Shown: positions 41,392-50,523 of the stretch, one piece after another
Numbering within the stretch: position 1 is the first letter of the stretch
How the letters are laid out: each line of letters starts with the position of its first letter
DNA from: Rhizobium sp. Leaf262
GTDB taxonomy: Bacteria; Pseudomonadota; Alphaproteobacteria; Rhizobiales; Rhizobiaceae
Direction of reading: 5' to 3'
NCBI RefSeq assembly: GCF_001422245.1
Contig: NZ_LMMM01000008.1
Coordinates: 1 to 64,000, forward strand
DNA: 64,000 bases
The notes under the pieces: generated by a model
Seen by the model: only the letters and a program-made list of their open reading frames with translations
What the model was told of the DNA's origin: nothing
The model's database searches: none
Made by a program: the position numbers and the translations under genes

Positions 41392-42585
41392 TCAGACCGC
41401 ACGCCTCGTACGCCGCCCCGAGACGGTCAAAAAGACCGCACCCAAAAGACCGGACACAAGCGACCCCATCAGGATCCCGATCTTGACGTGATCCTGGACA
41501 ACTGGATCGCTGAAGGCCAGCAGGCCAATGAAAAGGGACATCGTAAACCCGATTCCACACAGCAGGGCCACGCCGGTCATCTGCCCCCAACTGGCGCTCG
41601 CTGGAAGATCGGCTAGGCCCAGTCTTACCAGAACGACCACTGTTCCCAGAACGCCGACCAGCTTTCCGAGCAACAGGCCGGCCGCTACGCCCATTGTGAG
41701 CGGCTCTTCGAAGACCGACATCGATAAACCGGCAAACGAAACACCTGCGTTGGCAAAGCCGAAGATCGGCACGATCGCGAAGGCGACCGGCTTGTGCAGC
41801 AGGTGTTCGAACCTGTGCAGAGGTGATTCATCGTGTGTGGCCTCCGGCGTCCCCGGCGTCAGCTTCAGCGGTATCGTCAACGCCAGCAAGACACCTGCAA
41901 GGGTGGCATGCACGCCTGATGCGAAAACCAACACCCAAAGGACCGCGCCGAGGGCGAGATAGGGCCAGAGGGCCTTTACGCCCATGCGGTTGAAGATGAT
42001 CAGATTTCCAACGACGAGGCCCGCGCCAGCCAATGCGAGCAGGTTCAGTTCCGCAGTATAGAAGAGAGCGATAACCACAACGGCGCCGAGATCGTCGATG
42101 ATGGCCAGCGCCGCCAGAAATATCTTCAGCGATGCGGGAACACGATTACCGAAAAGGGAAAGGACCCCAAGAGCGAAGGCGATATCGGTCGCAGTCGGGA
42201 TTGCCCAGCCACGGATAGCTGTCGGGTCGCTCCAGTTGAAGTAGAGGTAAAACAGTGCCGGAAACAGCATGCCTCCTGCAGCAGCCGCGCCTGGCAAGAC
42301 GCGCCGGCTTCAGCTTGAAAGCTGGCCGTCGAGCATCTCGCGTTTGATCTCCAGGCCAACCAGCAGGAAGAAGACGGCCATCAAGGCGTCGTTGATCCAG
42401 TGCTGGATGCTCAGCGGGCCGACATAGACGTGCAGCACATGGAAGTAGCTCTCTGCCAACGGCGAGTTCGCCGTGGCAATTGCCAGAGCAGCAACTGCCA
42501 TCAGGATGATGCCACCCGATGCTTCATTGTCGAGGAACTGACGGAGAGTGGATTGAATGCGGCCCTTGGAAAATGTCGAAGACAT
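41392..42585 (-). pseudogene. nhaA: NhaA Na+/H+ antiporter, interrupted by one stop codon
   Basis: 398 codons encode a complete NhaA ([32 protein letters not shown] ... [26 protein letters not shown] ... GWAIPTATDIAFALGVLSLFG, AALAIIDDLGAVVVIALFYT with the two transport Asp residues). Codon 92 is TGA, where family members have a Trp (the sequence continues SRRVLPGAAAAGGM). The frame is otherwise intact on both sides, so one base change separates it from a working gene. It is the second TGG-to-TGA change seen in this transposon. Readthrough or restart at a Leu codon (42297) would give at best partial protein. Confidence 0.85.
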
Positions 42586-42670
42586 GGGTTCGCGCTCCTT
42601 GTGAGAGGTTGATCGAAGTCTCCGTCAATTTCGGGGAAGCCCGCAGCGCACGCAGCACGCACTGTAAGCT

Positions 42671-43552
42671 TTAAACTAGGGTATTTGCTCGACGATTTCC
42701 AGCAGATTCGGCCCTGTAGGGGCTTGGCCAGACAGCACTATCGTCATCACGCATTATTCGTGCGCAAACGCGATCTGCAAACTTTTCGAAGCATCGGATT
42801 CGCATCGAGCTGGAAAAGTTGAGCAGCGAGCCGGAAGTGTGGGTCATCACCAGCGTGGGGATTTGCAGCAATCGTGCAAGGAAAACGCGCTGATTTTCTG
42901 GAGTGACACTCGCCCCGCGGCACATCTGATCAATGCGATAATCCACCAGGTGCGCTGCAACGCTGACGATGACCCTTGACGCCTTGCGCAAATCGAAACC
43001 GCAGTGGACGCAAAAATGCTGGGGAACAAGCTTGCTTTGACCGTAGGCTTCGATACGTCTTTGGCAGGATGGGCACCGGTCGCGCAAGCCGCAGCGGTGG
43101 TGGCGGCAAGATACTTTGGTCGCCAAACGCCAGCTGCGGCGAAAATATGGATGCTCATCGCCAGCCAGGCATTGGGGGCAGTACTGCAACCAGGTTGAAG
43201 TCCCGCGCCGACCGCTGTTTCGTAACGGCAGCAAGAGCTCCGTCGGGATGCCACTTGCCAGGGTCATTGCCACGATCTGAGCGTGGGATACACCGGCATT
43301 TGCGCGAAGCAGGTTTTCGATGTCGCTCGAGGGTCTGAAATCGATGGCTGGTGACCACATGCCAGATCCAAGTCCGAAGACGCACGCGAATCCACGCGGT
43401 GCAACGCCGTTGGCATAAGCAAGACGGTGCAGCCAACTCGACAGCAATTCATCGGGTTGCGGTAAGACGTTGACGGGCCACTGGTCGGAAACGACGTGAC
43501 GGTATCTCCGTTGTATGCTGATTGTCGGGATACCAGCATCGCCCATCGTCAT
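42671..43552 (-). CDS. tniQ: Transposition protein TniQ
   Basis: A 293-residue TniQ/TnsD-family protein, which guides target choice in Tn5053- and Tn7-like transposition. The N-terminal TniQ domain (VLPQPDELLSSWLHRLAYANG) is followed by zinc-binding clusters: YCPQCLAGDEH, then CRHHRCGLRDRCPSC, then CVHCGFDLRKAS. Its start overlaps the end of tniB by four bases. It is the last gene of the tniABQ operon and ends only 86 bases from nhaA. Confidence 0.9.
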   Translation of the reverse strand: MTMGDAGIPTISIQRRYRHVVSDQWPVNVLPQPDELLSSWLHRLAYANGVAPRGFACVFGLGSGMWSPAIDFRPSSDIENLLRANAGVSHAQIVAMTLASGIPTELLLPLRNSGRRGTSTWLQYCPQCLAGDEHPYFRRSWRLATKVSCRHHRCGLRDRCPSCQRRIEAYGQSKLVPQHFCVHCGFDLRKASRVIVSVAAHLVDYRIDQMCRGASVTPENQRVFLARLLQIPTLVMTHTSGSLLNFSSSMRIRCFEKFADRVCARIMRDDDSAVWPSPYRAESAGNRRANTLV

Positions 43553-44427
43553 AACAGGTTGTCCCGTAAAGCCGGTAGGCGCCGCTGCGATATTGGTATG
43601 TGCCGCAGTTCTACGATGCCCGCCTTGGTGATACGTTCGGCTCCGGATTGTACCGCCGCGACGGCCGCTCTTGTGACGATGGTGACGGTCTCGCCTATCA
43701 AACCTTCCGATAACCTGAAGATAAGCCGCGCCGACGGCTCGCTGGACAGATCCGAGATCCTGGCAAGTGGCAACGCTGCTTCGAGGCTATCGAGCAACAT
43801 CAGATAGGGCTCATCGTATTGCCATCGCGGGACTGCGACCAGATCAAAACGGCTTGCCATCTCGCTGGTGGCGTTGAGAAAGTCGTAGACGGATACGTCT
43901 CCGATCAAAACCGGGGCGATGTCATACTGACGTCCGATCCGGCGCAGGAACGCAAATATTGCCTCGATGTCGCGTGCTCTTCCGCGCAGCGCGTTGTGAA
44001 ACTCGTCGAAGATCAACACCCTTGGTTTGAGACTTTCCAGCAAGTGATCCAACTGTTCCGCCTTGCGGCTGACATTCCAAATGTCACCCCCGGGGGCGTG
44101 AAGCGCCTGGAGAATGCTGGCGTAAAAATGGCCAAGGCCCGCGCCCTCTCGCGTCTGAACCATCCAAAGCCTCTGCTGGACAGATGTTCGCAGGTGTTCG
44201 ACGGCAAACCGCTCAGCGATCATCGTCTTGCCATTGGCATAGGGACCGACCAGCATCAGGCCCTGGGTTCGCAATGACGGCGGTCTTGAGAGCAACTCGG
44301 TGAGCCGCATATGGCTGTCTTGAGCAACCTGATGGCCGATCCATCGTGGGGCACGGATGTAGGCGATCCGCTCATCCTGGTCGCGTTCAAGGTAGGATCG
44401 GACATGGTCGAGCAGATGGTCCGACAT
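43549..44427 (-). CDS. tniB: Transposition ATPase TniB
   Basis: A 292-residue AAA+ ATPase with Walker A GPYANGKTMIAERF (~residue 62) and Walker B RVLIFDEFHNAL (~140), close to TniB/TnsC. It would assemble on target DNA, bind TniQ and activate TniA. It is six bases downstream of tniA and overlaps tniQ by four bases. Confidence 0.92.
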   Translation of the reverse strand: MSDHLLDHVRSYLERDQDERIAYIRAPRWIGHQVAQDSHMRLTELLSRPPSLRTQGLMLVGPYANGKTMIAERFAVEHLRTSVQQRLWMVQTREGAGLGHFYASILQALHAPGGDIWNVSRKAEQLDHLLESLKPRVLIFDEFHNALRGRARDIEAIFAFLRRIGRQYDIAPVLIGDVSVYDFLNATSEMASRFDLVAVPRWQYDEPYLMLLDSLEAALPLARISDLSSEPSARLIFRLSEGLIGETVTIVTRAAVAAVQSGAERITKAGIVELRHIPISQRRLPALRDNLL

Positions 44428-44433
44428 GCCATG

Positions 44434-46086
44434 CTACCAGTCTTCGACCGGTAGTCGGCTTTTCTGACGGGTGGGATGAGGTGAGGCAACGGGCGCTTTT
44501 TCCTGCATAGCCGCATAAGGCTTCTGCGACGCGACCGCGTGAATACCGCGGACAGCATTCCGCAACTGGCGTCTGGGTTGTTTCGCAGTCCCGACGATAG
44601 CAGCGATTTGGCGACGAAACTCCACCTTTGCAACGCTTGAGCGGTGGTTTGCGTCGCGCCGCCGGGCGCGCTCAGCCTCATGTTCCCAAAGCGTCAGCGA
44701 CGCAAGTCTGCCATCGCGCCGTTCGACGGGCCGGAAGTGTCTGCTTTCCGGATCCCGGACATAGATATGGCTGATGTCTCGAGGGTCATATCTTACCTCC
44801 AGCCTTCCGAGCCGGTCGCGCTGCGGAATGAGGCCGCCAAGCCATGACGCGTAATAATGTACGGCAAACATGCTGATCCCCTGCGGCGACAATCTTCTTT
44901 CCGTACCCGGCAGAAACGACAATAGAACGGTGTGTGGATCGTCATTGAAGCGCGGTAAAGCTGCGTTGTTGCGCTGCCACTCCGTATTCGGCACATTCAG
45001 TGTCTTGGTGTTTTCCTGACGGTTGTGATCGAGGATGGCCAGCGCAACGCACCGCTCCAGGTCCGCGAATCCGAGACAGGCGCGCCGTTCCGAGGGATAT
45101 TCATCGCGATCAACCACAGACCTTCCGGTCGAACCGCGATAGGTGGCGAGGACCGCGTTTAGCTTGCCCAGCAGCCGTTCGACCACGCCGCCTTGGTGCA
45201 CTCTTCCCCGATCACGATATCGAATGCGGATGCCATAATCGTCGCAGCCACGCTGGAAAGCCTGCCCCTTGAATTCCATCGCCGAGTCGGTGACGAGCAC
45301 CCGAGGCCGGCCGAATGTCGGCCAGGCATGAGCAAGGTTACGGTTGGCAAGCCATTCGTCCTTCGCGCACATCGCATGGGCAAGGCAAAGTCCGACCGAC
45401 AGAACAGATGGTTTCTCCAAAGTCAGGCAGAAACCTAGAATAACGCGTGATGCCACATCGGTCACGATCGTGAGATAAGGCCGACCCACAAACACGCCAG
45501 TTCCGTCAACGACCTCCACGAAATTGATATCAGCCGGAGTGTGATCGATCTGACAGACATCGAGCGGGTGAGTTGCGTGAATATATCCTGGTCGTGGCCT
45601 CAGCCGGAGCAGGTGTTTCGGATTGGCTGACCGTTTTTTAGCGATCTCTTCAGCGGTAAACAGCATCGGGATACGTCGGGCAACCGTAACGTATGACGGC
45701 AGGGTAAGCCCGGCTTCCTCGCAACGAGCGCGGATTTCGGCCACGACCGGGGCAAGGGGCAGAGCTTCCAGTGTCAGCCATTGCTCGCGCAGTGTTGTCG
45801 CTATGATTGCTTCAAGTTTTTCTGACAGCCGCTTGCGGCGGCTTTTTGCGGTGCGCGGGAGTAAGGCTGTCACCTTCCTGTCCATGCGATAGCGGACGAG
45901 GAGATTGTAGATTTGTCGCCGCGTTAGCCGCAGCTCGGCCGCCGCGCGCGAAACGGCCACCTGCTTCGGCCCGATGCCATCAAGGATCTTGTCCAGTTCG
46001 CGGGCCGTGCGGAGCGCGACCGACCAATGCTCACCCGAGATCGCGCGTGTCGCCGGCAATCCCTGATCATGCAATTGCTTTGGCAT
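44434..46086 (-). CDS. tniA: DDE transposase TniA
   Basis: A 550-residue transposase. N-terminal helix-turn-helix units (RAAAELRLTRRQIYNLLVRYRMD, ~45-70) bind the ends. The RNase H-like core carries the DDE triad: Asp in VCQIDHTPADI (~190), Asp in VLVTDSAMEFKG (~270) and Glu in GGVVERLLGKLN (~308). A Mu-type C-terminal barrel follows (ISMFAVHYYASWLGGLI). It is related to TniA/TnsB. It begins 107 bases inside the right tip of the 23-kb element and reads away from it. All motifs are intact, so the element may still be mobile. Confidence 0.93.
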   Translation of the reverse strand: MPKQLHDQGLPATRAISGEHWSVALRTARELDKILDGIGPKQVAVSRAAAELRLTRRQIYNLLVRYRMDRKVTALLPRTAKSRRKRLSEKLEAIIATTLREQWLTLEALPLAPVVAEIRARCEEAGLTLPSYVTVARRIPMLFTAEEIAKKRSANPKHLLRLRPRPGYIHATHPLDVCQIDHTPADINFVEVVDGTGVFVGRPYLTIVTDVASRVILGFCLTLEKPSVLSVGLCLAHAMCAKDEWLANRNLAHAWPTFGRPRVLVTDSAMEFKGQAFQRGCDDYGIRIRYRDRGRVHQGGVVERLLGKLNAVLATYRGSTGRSVVDRDEYPSERRACLGFADLERCVALAILDHNRQENTKTLNVPNTEWQRNNAALPRFNDDPHTVLLSFLPGTERRLSPQGISMFAVHYYASWLGGLIPQRDRLGRLEVRYDPRDISHIYVRDPESRHFRPVERRDGRLASLTLWEHEAERARRRDANHRSSVAKVEFRRQIAAIVGTAKQPRRQLRNAVRGIHAVASQKPYAAMQEKAPVASPHPTRQKSRLPVEDW

Positions 46087-46193
46087 GGGCAGACCTCGCT
46101 GAAATCCTTAGCGAAAAATATACTGAAATTTATCGCCGAACCCTTACGTCTGTATGACAATTTCCGAGTTGAAAAATTAAACTAAAACCCACA

Positions 46194-46198
46194 TCCGC
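46194..46198. repeat. Target-site duplication, right copy (TCCGC)
   Basis: Matches 23239-23243. See the transposon entry. Confidence 0.85.
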
Positions 46199-47282
46199 AC
46201 TGTCACGTCTCGACGAGCGCATTGCCCGATCGCAGGTCGGGGAGGGCTTTGTCGAACGCTCGCATTTTACCGATGCGTGCGCGACGCTATGGATTGATGG
46301 TGAACTCGTTCATCTCGAAGACCTCGTCCTGCATGATGCCACCAAAGACATCCGCACACCAACCCACGAGCTCACAATTGCCCGCGACGTGTTGCGCACT
46401 CGCAGGCGCATCGTCGCGCAGCCGTCTGGCTGGGCACTCAGCCCTGCCGGACTTCGAAGCCTCCGCGGGCACGACGTCGCCGGCGTCGCGCCTGCAGTAT
46501 CCTTGAGTGATGAGACCTCCGTCATTGTAGACGACGAGGCGGCGCCCAACACTGCGAACGGCGCTGGGGAGGCCAACGAGGATGACGGTGCGAGCACGCT
46601 TGCGGAAGAATTCGCTGCCATCGACGCGTTGCTCGCCCGCTCGGACGCCGCCATCGAGCAGGCAAAGCGTCCCAGCAAATCGGCGGCTGGGCGTGCGGCC
46701 GAAAAAAATCCGATGATCTATGATCTCGACTGGGACGAGGATCAGCGGCTGGAGGAATGGCACGGTGTCGTACGACAGGCCGAAAATTTGCCGCCAGTGC
46801 TGCAGGCGATCATCGCCCTCGATGCCTGGAACGAACTTTTAGTGCTGCAACATGCGCCCTGGCTCGGCCGCTTGCTGGCCGCGTCGATCCTGCGCCAGGC
46901 TGGCATCACCACCGGTGCGCATCTTGCGGCTGTCAATCTCGGCCTGAGAACCATTCCGGTCGATCGCCGTCGACATCGTGACCGCGAGACAAGGCTGCTG
47001 GCGATCGCGCATGGTTTCGTGGCGGCTGCAGAGCTCGGGCTTAAAGAACATGACCGGTTGACGCTGGCACGACAGATGATGGAGCGCAAATTGGCGGGAA
47101 GACGAACGTCTTCAAAACTGCCAGAGCTGATCGAGCTGGTGATCTCGCGGCCGCTGGTGTCGGCCGGGATGATCGCGAAGGAGCTTGCCGTCACGCCGCG
47201 GGCGGCGCTGCGGATCGTCGAGGAGTTGGGCTTGCGGGAGATGACGGGGAGGGGGAGGTTTCGGGCGTGGGGCATAATTTGA
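46199..47282 (+). pseudogene. RHE_PE00001-type gene, 3' part (split by transposon)
   Basis: Continues the frame that stops at 23243. The protein (386 residues when rejoined) has [64 protein letters not shown], the signature of rhizobial RHE_PE00001 family proteins. A middle DUF1612-like domain and a C-terminal winged helix ([28 protein letters not shown]) follow. Function is not known to me; the helix suggests DNA binding. Without its first 26 codons and its promoter it is presumably silent, unless a start such as GTG near 46387 is used. Confidence 0.85.
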
Positions 47283-47472
47283 TACCAAACCGGGGATTCT
47301 AACTGCGCACCCCCAAGGGTTCCTTGTATTCTTAGTTAAATCCCAAGCTTAGCCATAATGAAATTCGATTATGCGGTATAGCGCACTCAACCCACTGGCG
47401 CGATGCATGCGTTAGTTTTACTACTTTTAGAATATATGATTCTGGTGAAGTAGGCTGCGGTTCATTTTGGCG

Positions 47473-48399
47473 ATGTCGGTGAAAGTTGATTTTGAAGTAT
47501 TAGTGGACACTTCACTGTCCACTGTTTGCTCGTCGGAGCAATTAAAGACAGCTCTGAACAAGCGATTTATCAGCCTCATCAATGATTACGAGGATGGCAA
47601 ATGGCGGTTCGCGAAATTTCAAACCTATCTCTGGGACAATATCGCGCAGACCGCGCTTTCTCAACGCGAACGGGATTCTCTTGCGGGTAAAAGTCATTCA
47701 CAGCTCGTAGAAGCAGCCAGGAACCTGCGTTTCTCTGATGCTGATGAAGTTGGCGAGGGAAGCGAAATCGCAGAGATTTTTCTTTATGGCTTTATGAAAG
47801 ATCACTTTGGGGCTTTGCCTGTGGTTCCCAAAATATTCTACAAGCAAAACGCTCAGGACAATGCCAAAGGCGCGGACAGCGTGCATATCGTCGTAAAGGA
47901 TGACGATTTTACCCTTTGGTTCGGAGAGGCGAAGTTTTACAACTCAATAGAAGATAAGAGGCTCGACAGTATAGTCACCTCTGTTTTGAAATCGCTTCAG
48001 ACTGATAAGCTGAAGAAAGAAAACATTATCGTTACAAATGTGTCTGATATTTACCAGCTTCCGATCGGCTCAGATTTACAGGCTCGAATAGTTGCGGCAA
48101 TCCGGCCGAAGGAGTCGATTGATAAACTGAAGAGCAGGATAAACGTCCCGATCATGATTTTGCATGAGTGCGACATCACGTCTAAGAATATAGATCTGAC
48201 AGATAGCTATAGAAAATTAATAAGTTCCCATCATATGGAGCGCGTTGAAGCGTACTATAAAAAGCAACTAGCGAAATCAACATCTGTATTCAAGTATAGT
48301 GATGTTAAATTTCATGTAATACTATTTCCAGTTCCTAATAAGCAGGCAATAGTTAAGGCGTTTGTGTCCGGAGTCCAATTTTATAAGTCTCAGGGATAG
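47473..48399 (+). CDS. hamA: Hachiman defence protein HamA
   Basis: A 308-residue DUF1837 (HamA) protein. The nuclease-like core is seen at residues ~125-160: NAKGADSVHIVVKDDDFTLWFGEAKFYNS, with Asp and the Glu-x-Lys of a PD-(D/E)XK site. In Hachiman, HamA is kept inactive by the helicase HamB and is released to degrade DNA when phage DNA is damaged or processed. The A/T content is clearly higher than in flanking genes, a sign of transfer. ATG 47473 is preferred to the TTG two codons earlier. hamB starts 5 bases after its stop. Confidence 0.9.
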   Translation: MSVKVDFEVLVDTSLSTVCSSEQLKTALNKRFISLINDYEDGKWRFAKFQTYLWDNIAQTALSQRERDSLAGKSHSQLVEAARNLRFSDADEVGEGSEIAEIFLYGFMKDHFGALPVVPKIFYKQNAQDNAKGADSVHIVVKDDDFTLWFGEAKFYNSIEDKRLDSIVTSVLKSLQTDKLKKENIIVTNVSDIYQLPIGSDLQARIVAAIRPKESIDKLKSRINVPIMILHECDITSKNIDLTDSYRKLISSHHMERVEAYYKKQLAKSTSVFKYSDVKFHVILFPVPNKQAIVKAFVSGVQFYKSQG

Positions 48400-48403
48400 C
48401 GAG

Positions 48404-50503
48404 ATGGATGTTTTTGACGTCTGCCAAGAAGTGAATGAACTGATATTTTCGGGTGACCAGGTTTCCGCCCGAAATAAGCTGATTGCTCTTTTGGCCGAAC
48501 TTAGTGCAGAGAAAGCTGAGTACCCAGAGGTGCTGAACTATCAAATCCGCGAGACTGGCCTCTATCCCTATCTGCAGACTGATCACGCATCGTGGCAGCA
48601 GAAGTTCATAATCGAAGCGTTCAAGGTGGATGTAGGCCGAGCTCATGCTACTCTGCATCGCGAGCAATCGTTGGTGCTTTCCCATCTTTTAGAGGGTACG
48701 GATATTGCGGTCAGTGCCCCCACCAGCTTCGGGAAGAGCTTCATTATAGATGCCTTTATTGCTGCGAAGGAGCCAGAAAATGTTGTGCTGATAGTTCCCA
48801 CTATTGCATTAATGGATGAGACACGGCGCCGCGTTTTCAAAAAGTTCTCAGATAAGTACAACATCATTACGACGTCGGATATGCCACTTGGCAAACGCAA
48901 TATCCTAATTTTCCCCCAGGAACGCGCGTTCGGTTACCTGAACAAGCTGAGCACCATCGACCTTTTGATAGTAGACGAATTTTACAAAGCCAGCGCAGTA
49001 CACGATAAAGATCGGTCGCCGTCGCTCGTAAAAGCTATTTTGAAACTGTCCAAGATAGCCAAACAGCGCTACTTCCTCGCCCCGAACATTAAACGGCTCG
49101 AGGAAAGTGTTTTTACACGCGGAATGAAGTTCATTGAGCTGCTTGATTTTAATACAGTATTTCTTGAAATATTTGAAATTTATAAGCATATAGGAAAAGA
49201 TGAGGCCAAGAAAAGCGAAGAGTTGCTTAAAATAATTTCTCCTCGGACTTCAAAGTCCTTAATATATGCTGGATCATATCCGCAAATTGATAAAGTTGCC
49301 AACCTTGTAGTTGGAAATCTGGGAGTTCTCGATCGGCCGCTATTGAACCATTTTTCACGATGGCTTGCCGATAACTATGATCCCAACTGGCAATTAACAA
49401 ACCTCGTGCGCCGCGGAGTAGGAGTACACAATGGGCGAATGCATAGATCACTTAGCCAGATACAGGTCAAAATATTTGAATCAAAGCATGGTTTCGACAG
49501 TATAATTTCGACATCCTCAATTATTGAAGGGGTGAATACATCTGCTGAAAACGTTATAATTTGGCGGAGCAAGGTTGGCAGCAGCAATCTAAAAAACTTT
49601 ATGTATAAAAATATCATCGGCCGAGGCGGGCGGATGTTCAAACACTTCGTTGGTAAAATATACCTTCTTGAGGCTCCTCCAAAAGATGAAGACGCCCAGC
49701 TTCAAATTGATTTCCCCGACACGATTTTGGGCGACATTGATGAGGAATTGCACCGTGAATCCCTGACGCACGAACAGGTCCAGAAAATCGTTGAGTACAA
49801 GAGCACGATGGGCAACATCCTTGGACCTGATGAATTTGCGCGCTTGAGCAAGAGCAACGTGCTGCAAAACAGTGACTCAGATTTCATCATGCGGGTCGCT
49901 GAGAATATGAAGGCACAGCCCGAGGAATGGCGTGGCTTAGCTTACCTCAACTCCGATAATCCCGACCATTGGGATCGATTACTTTATTTGATCATAAATC
50001 TCAGCCCGGCGGGATGGGATGTGAAATTCAGTAAGCTTGTCTCCTTTGTGAAAATTCTCTCGAGAAACTGGCGCCGGGAAATTCCGGATCTATTGCTGGA
50101 GCTTGATGATGAGGGAATTGACGTGGAGTTGTTCTTTCAGCTTGAACGTACGGTAACGTTCAAGCTCACTACTTTGTTGAGCGACGCCAATGAACTTCAC
50201 AAGGTCATCGTCGATCCCAATGTAGATGTGTCACCTTTTATTGCGCGACTGGGGCATGCGTTTTTGCCCGGCGCCGTTTATCAGCTAGAAGAGTACGGGC
50301 TACCAAGAATGATTTCGCGAAAAATTCATCGGAGCGGCGCCATGAATTTCAACGATCCAAGCCTTGATCTGCCCACCGCGATAAAAGCTTTTCAGTCGAT
50401 AGGCTTGGAAACTATCAGCAAAATACCTAGCCTTTCCCGTTTTGACGTATATGTACTGAAGTTCTTTTATGAAGGGATCACTCAGGATCCAATCAAGAGT
50501 TAG
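48404..50503 (+). CDS. hamB: Hachiman defence helicase HamB
   Basis: A 699-residue superfamily 2 helicase. Motif I is SAPTSFGKSFIIDAF (~105), motif Ia LIVPTIALMDETRRR, motif II LLIVDEFYKAS (~195), a late motif ISTSSIIEGVNTSAENVIIW, and motif VI IIGRGGRMFKHF (~420). The C-terminal ~270 residues are helical and specific to HamB. It acts with HamA as the sensor of aberrant DNA. GGGA before ATG 48404. A/T-rich like hamA. Converges with the SLOG-HTH gene, 20 bases apart. Confidence 0.9.
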   Translation: MDVFDVCQEVNELIFSGDQVSARNKLIALLAELSAEKAEYPEVLNYQIRETGLYPYLQTDHASWQQKFIIEAFKVDVGRAHATLHREQSLVLSHLLEGTDIAVSAPTSFGKSFIIDAFIAAKEPENVVLIVPTIALMDETRRRVFKKFSDKYNIITTSDMPLGKRNILIFPQERAFGYLNKLSTIDLLIVDEFYKASAVHDKDRSPSLVKAILKLSKIAKQRYFLAPNIKRLEESVFTRGMKFIELLDFNTVFLEIFEIYKHIGKDEAKKSEELLKIISPRTSKSLIYAGSYPQIDKVANLVVGNLGVLDRPLLNHFSRWLADNYDPNWQLTNLVRRGVGVHNGRMHRSLSQIQVKIFESKHGFDSIISTSSIIEGVNTSAENVIIWRSKVGSSNLKNFMYKNIIGRGGRMFKHFVGKIYLLEAPPKDEDAQLQIDFPDTILGDIDEELHRESLTHEQVQKIVEYKSTMGNILGPDEFARLSKSNVLQNSDSDFIMRVAENMKAQPEEWRGLAYLNSDNPDHWDRLLYLIINLSPAGWDVKFSKLVSFVKILSRNWRREIPDLLLELDDEGIDVELFFQLERTVTFKLTTLLSDANELHKVIVDPNVDVSPFIARLGHAFLPGAVYQLEEYGLPRMISRKIHRSGAMNFNDPSLDLPTAIKAFQSIGLETISKIPSLSRFDVYVLKFFYEGITQDPIKS

Positions 50504-50523
50504 CCTTCGACTATAATGATCAA

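Larger units (their letters stand above)
23244..46193. mobile_element. 22,950-bp TniABQ transposon
   Basis: The left tip reads TGTGGCTTTTAGCTCCCGAT and the right tip, inwards, TGTGGGTTTTAGTTTAATTT; 11 of the first 12 bases agree. TCCGC flanks both, and excision with one TCCGC restores an open 386-codon gene, so the limits are certain to the base. tniA, tniB and tniQ lie at the right end. No resolvase gene of the Tn5053 tniR type was seen, but a tyrosine recombinase sits at the left end and might take its place. Motifs such as GATTTCA/TGAAATC recur inside the left end and may bind TniA. Cargo is described in the other entries. Confidence 0.9.

Noticed and set aside
41392..42585. UGA as a Trp codon (code change) to explain nhaA
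   Set aside because: Many genes in the window end with TGA exactly where their families end, so UGA is a normal stop; mutation is the simpler explanation.
42586..42670. Possible riboswitch in the nhaA leader
   Set aside because: The leader is short and lacks the conserved blocks of the crcB motif; no other known motif recognised.
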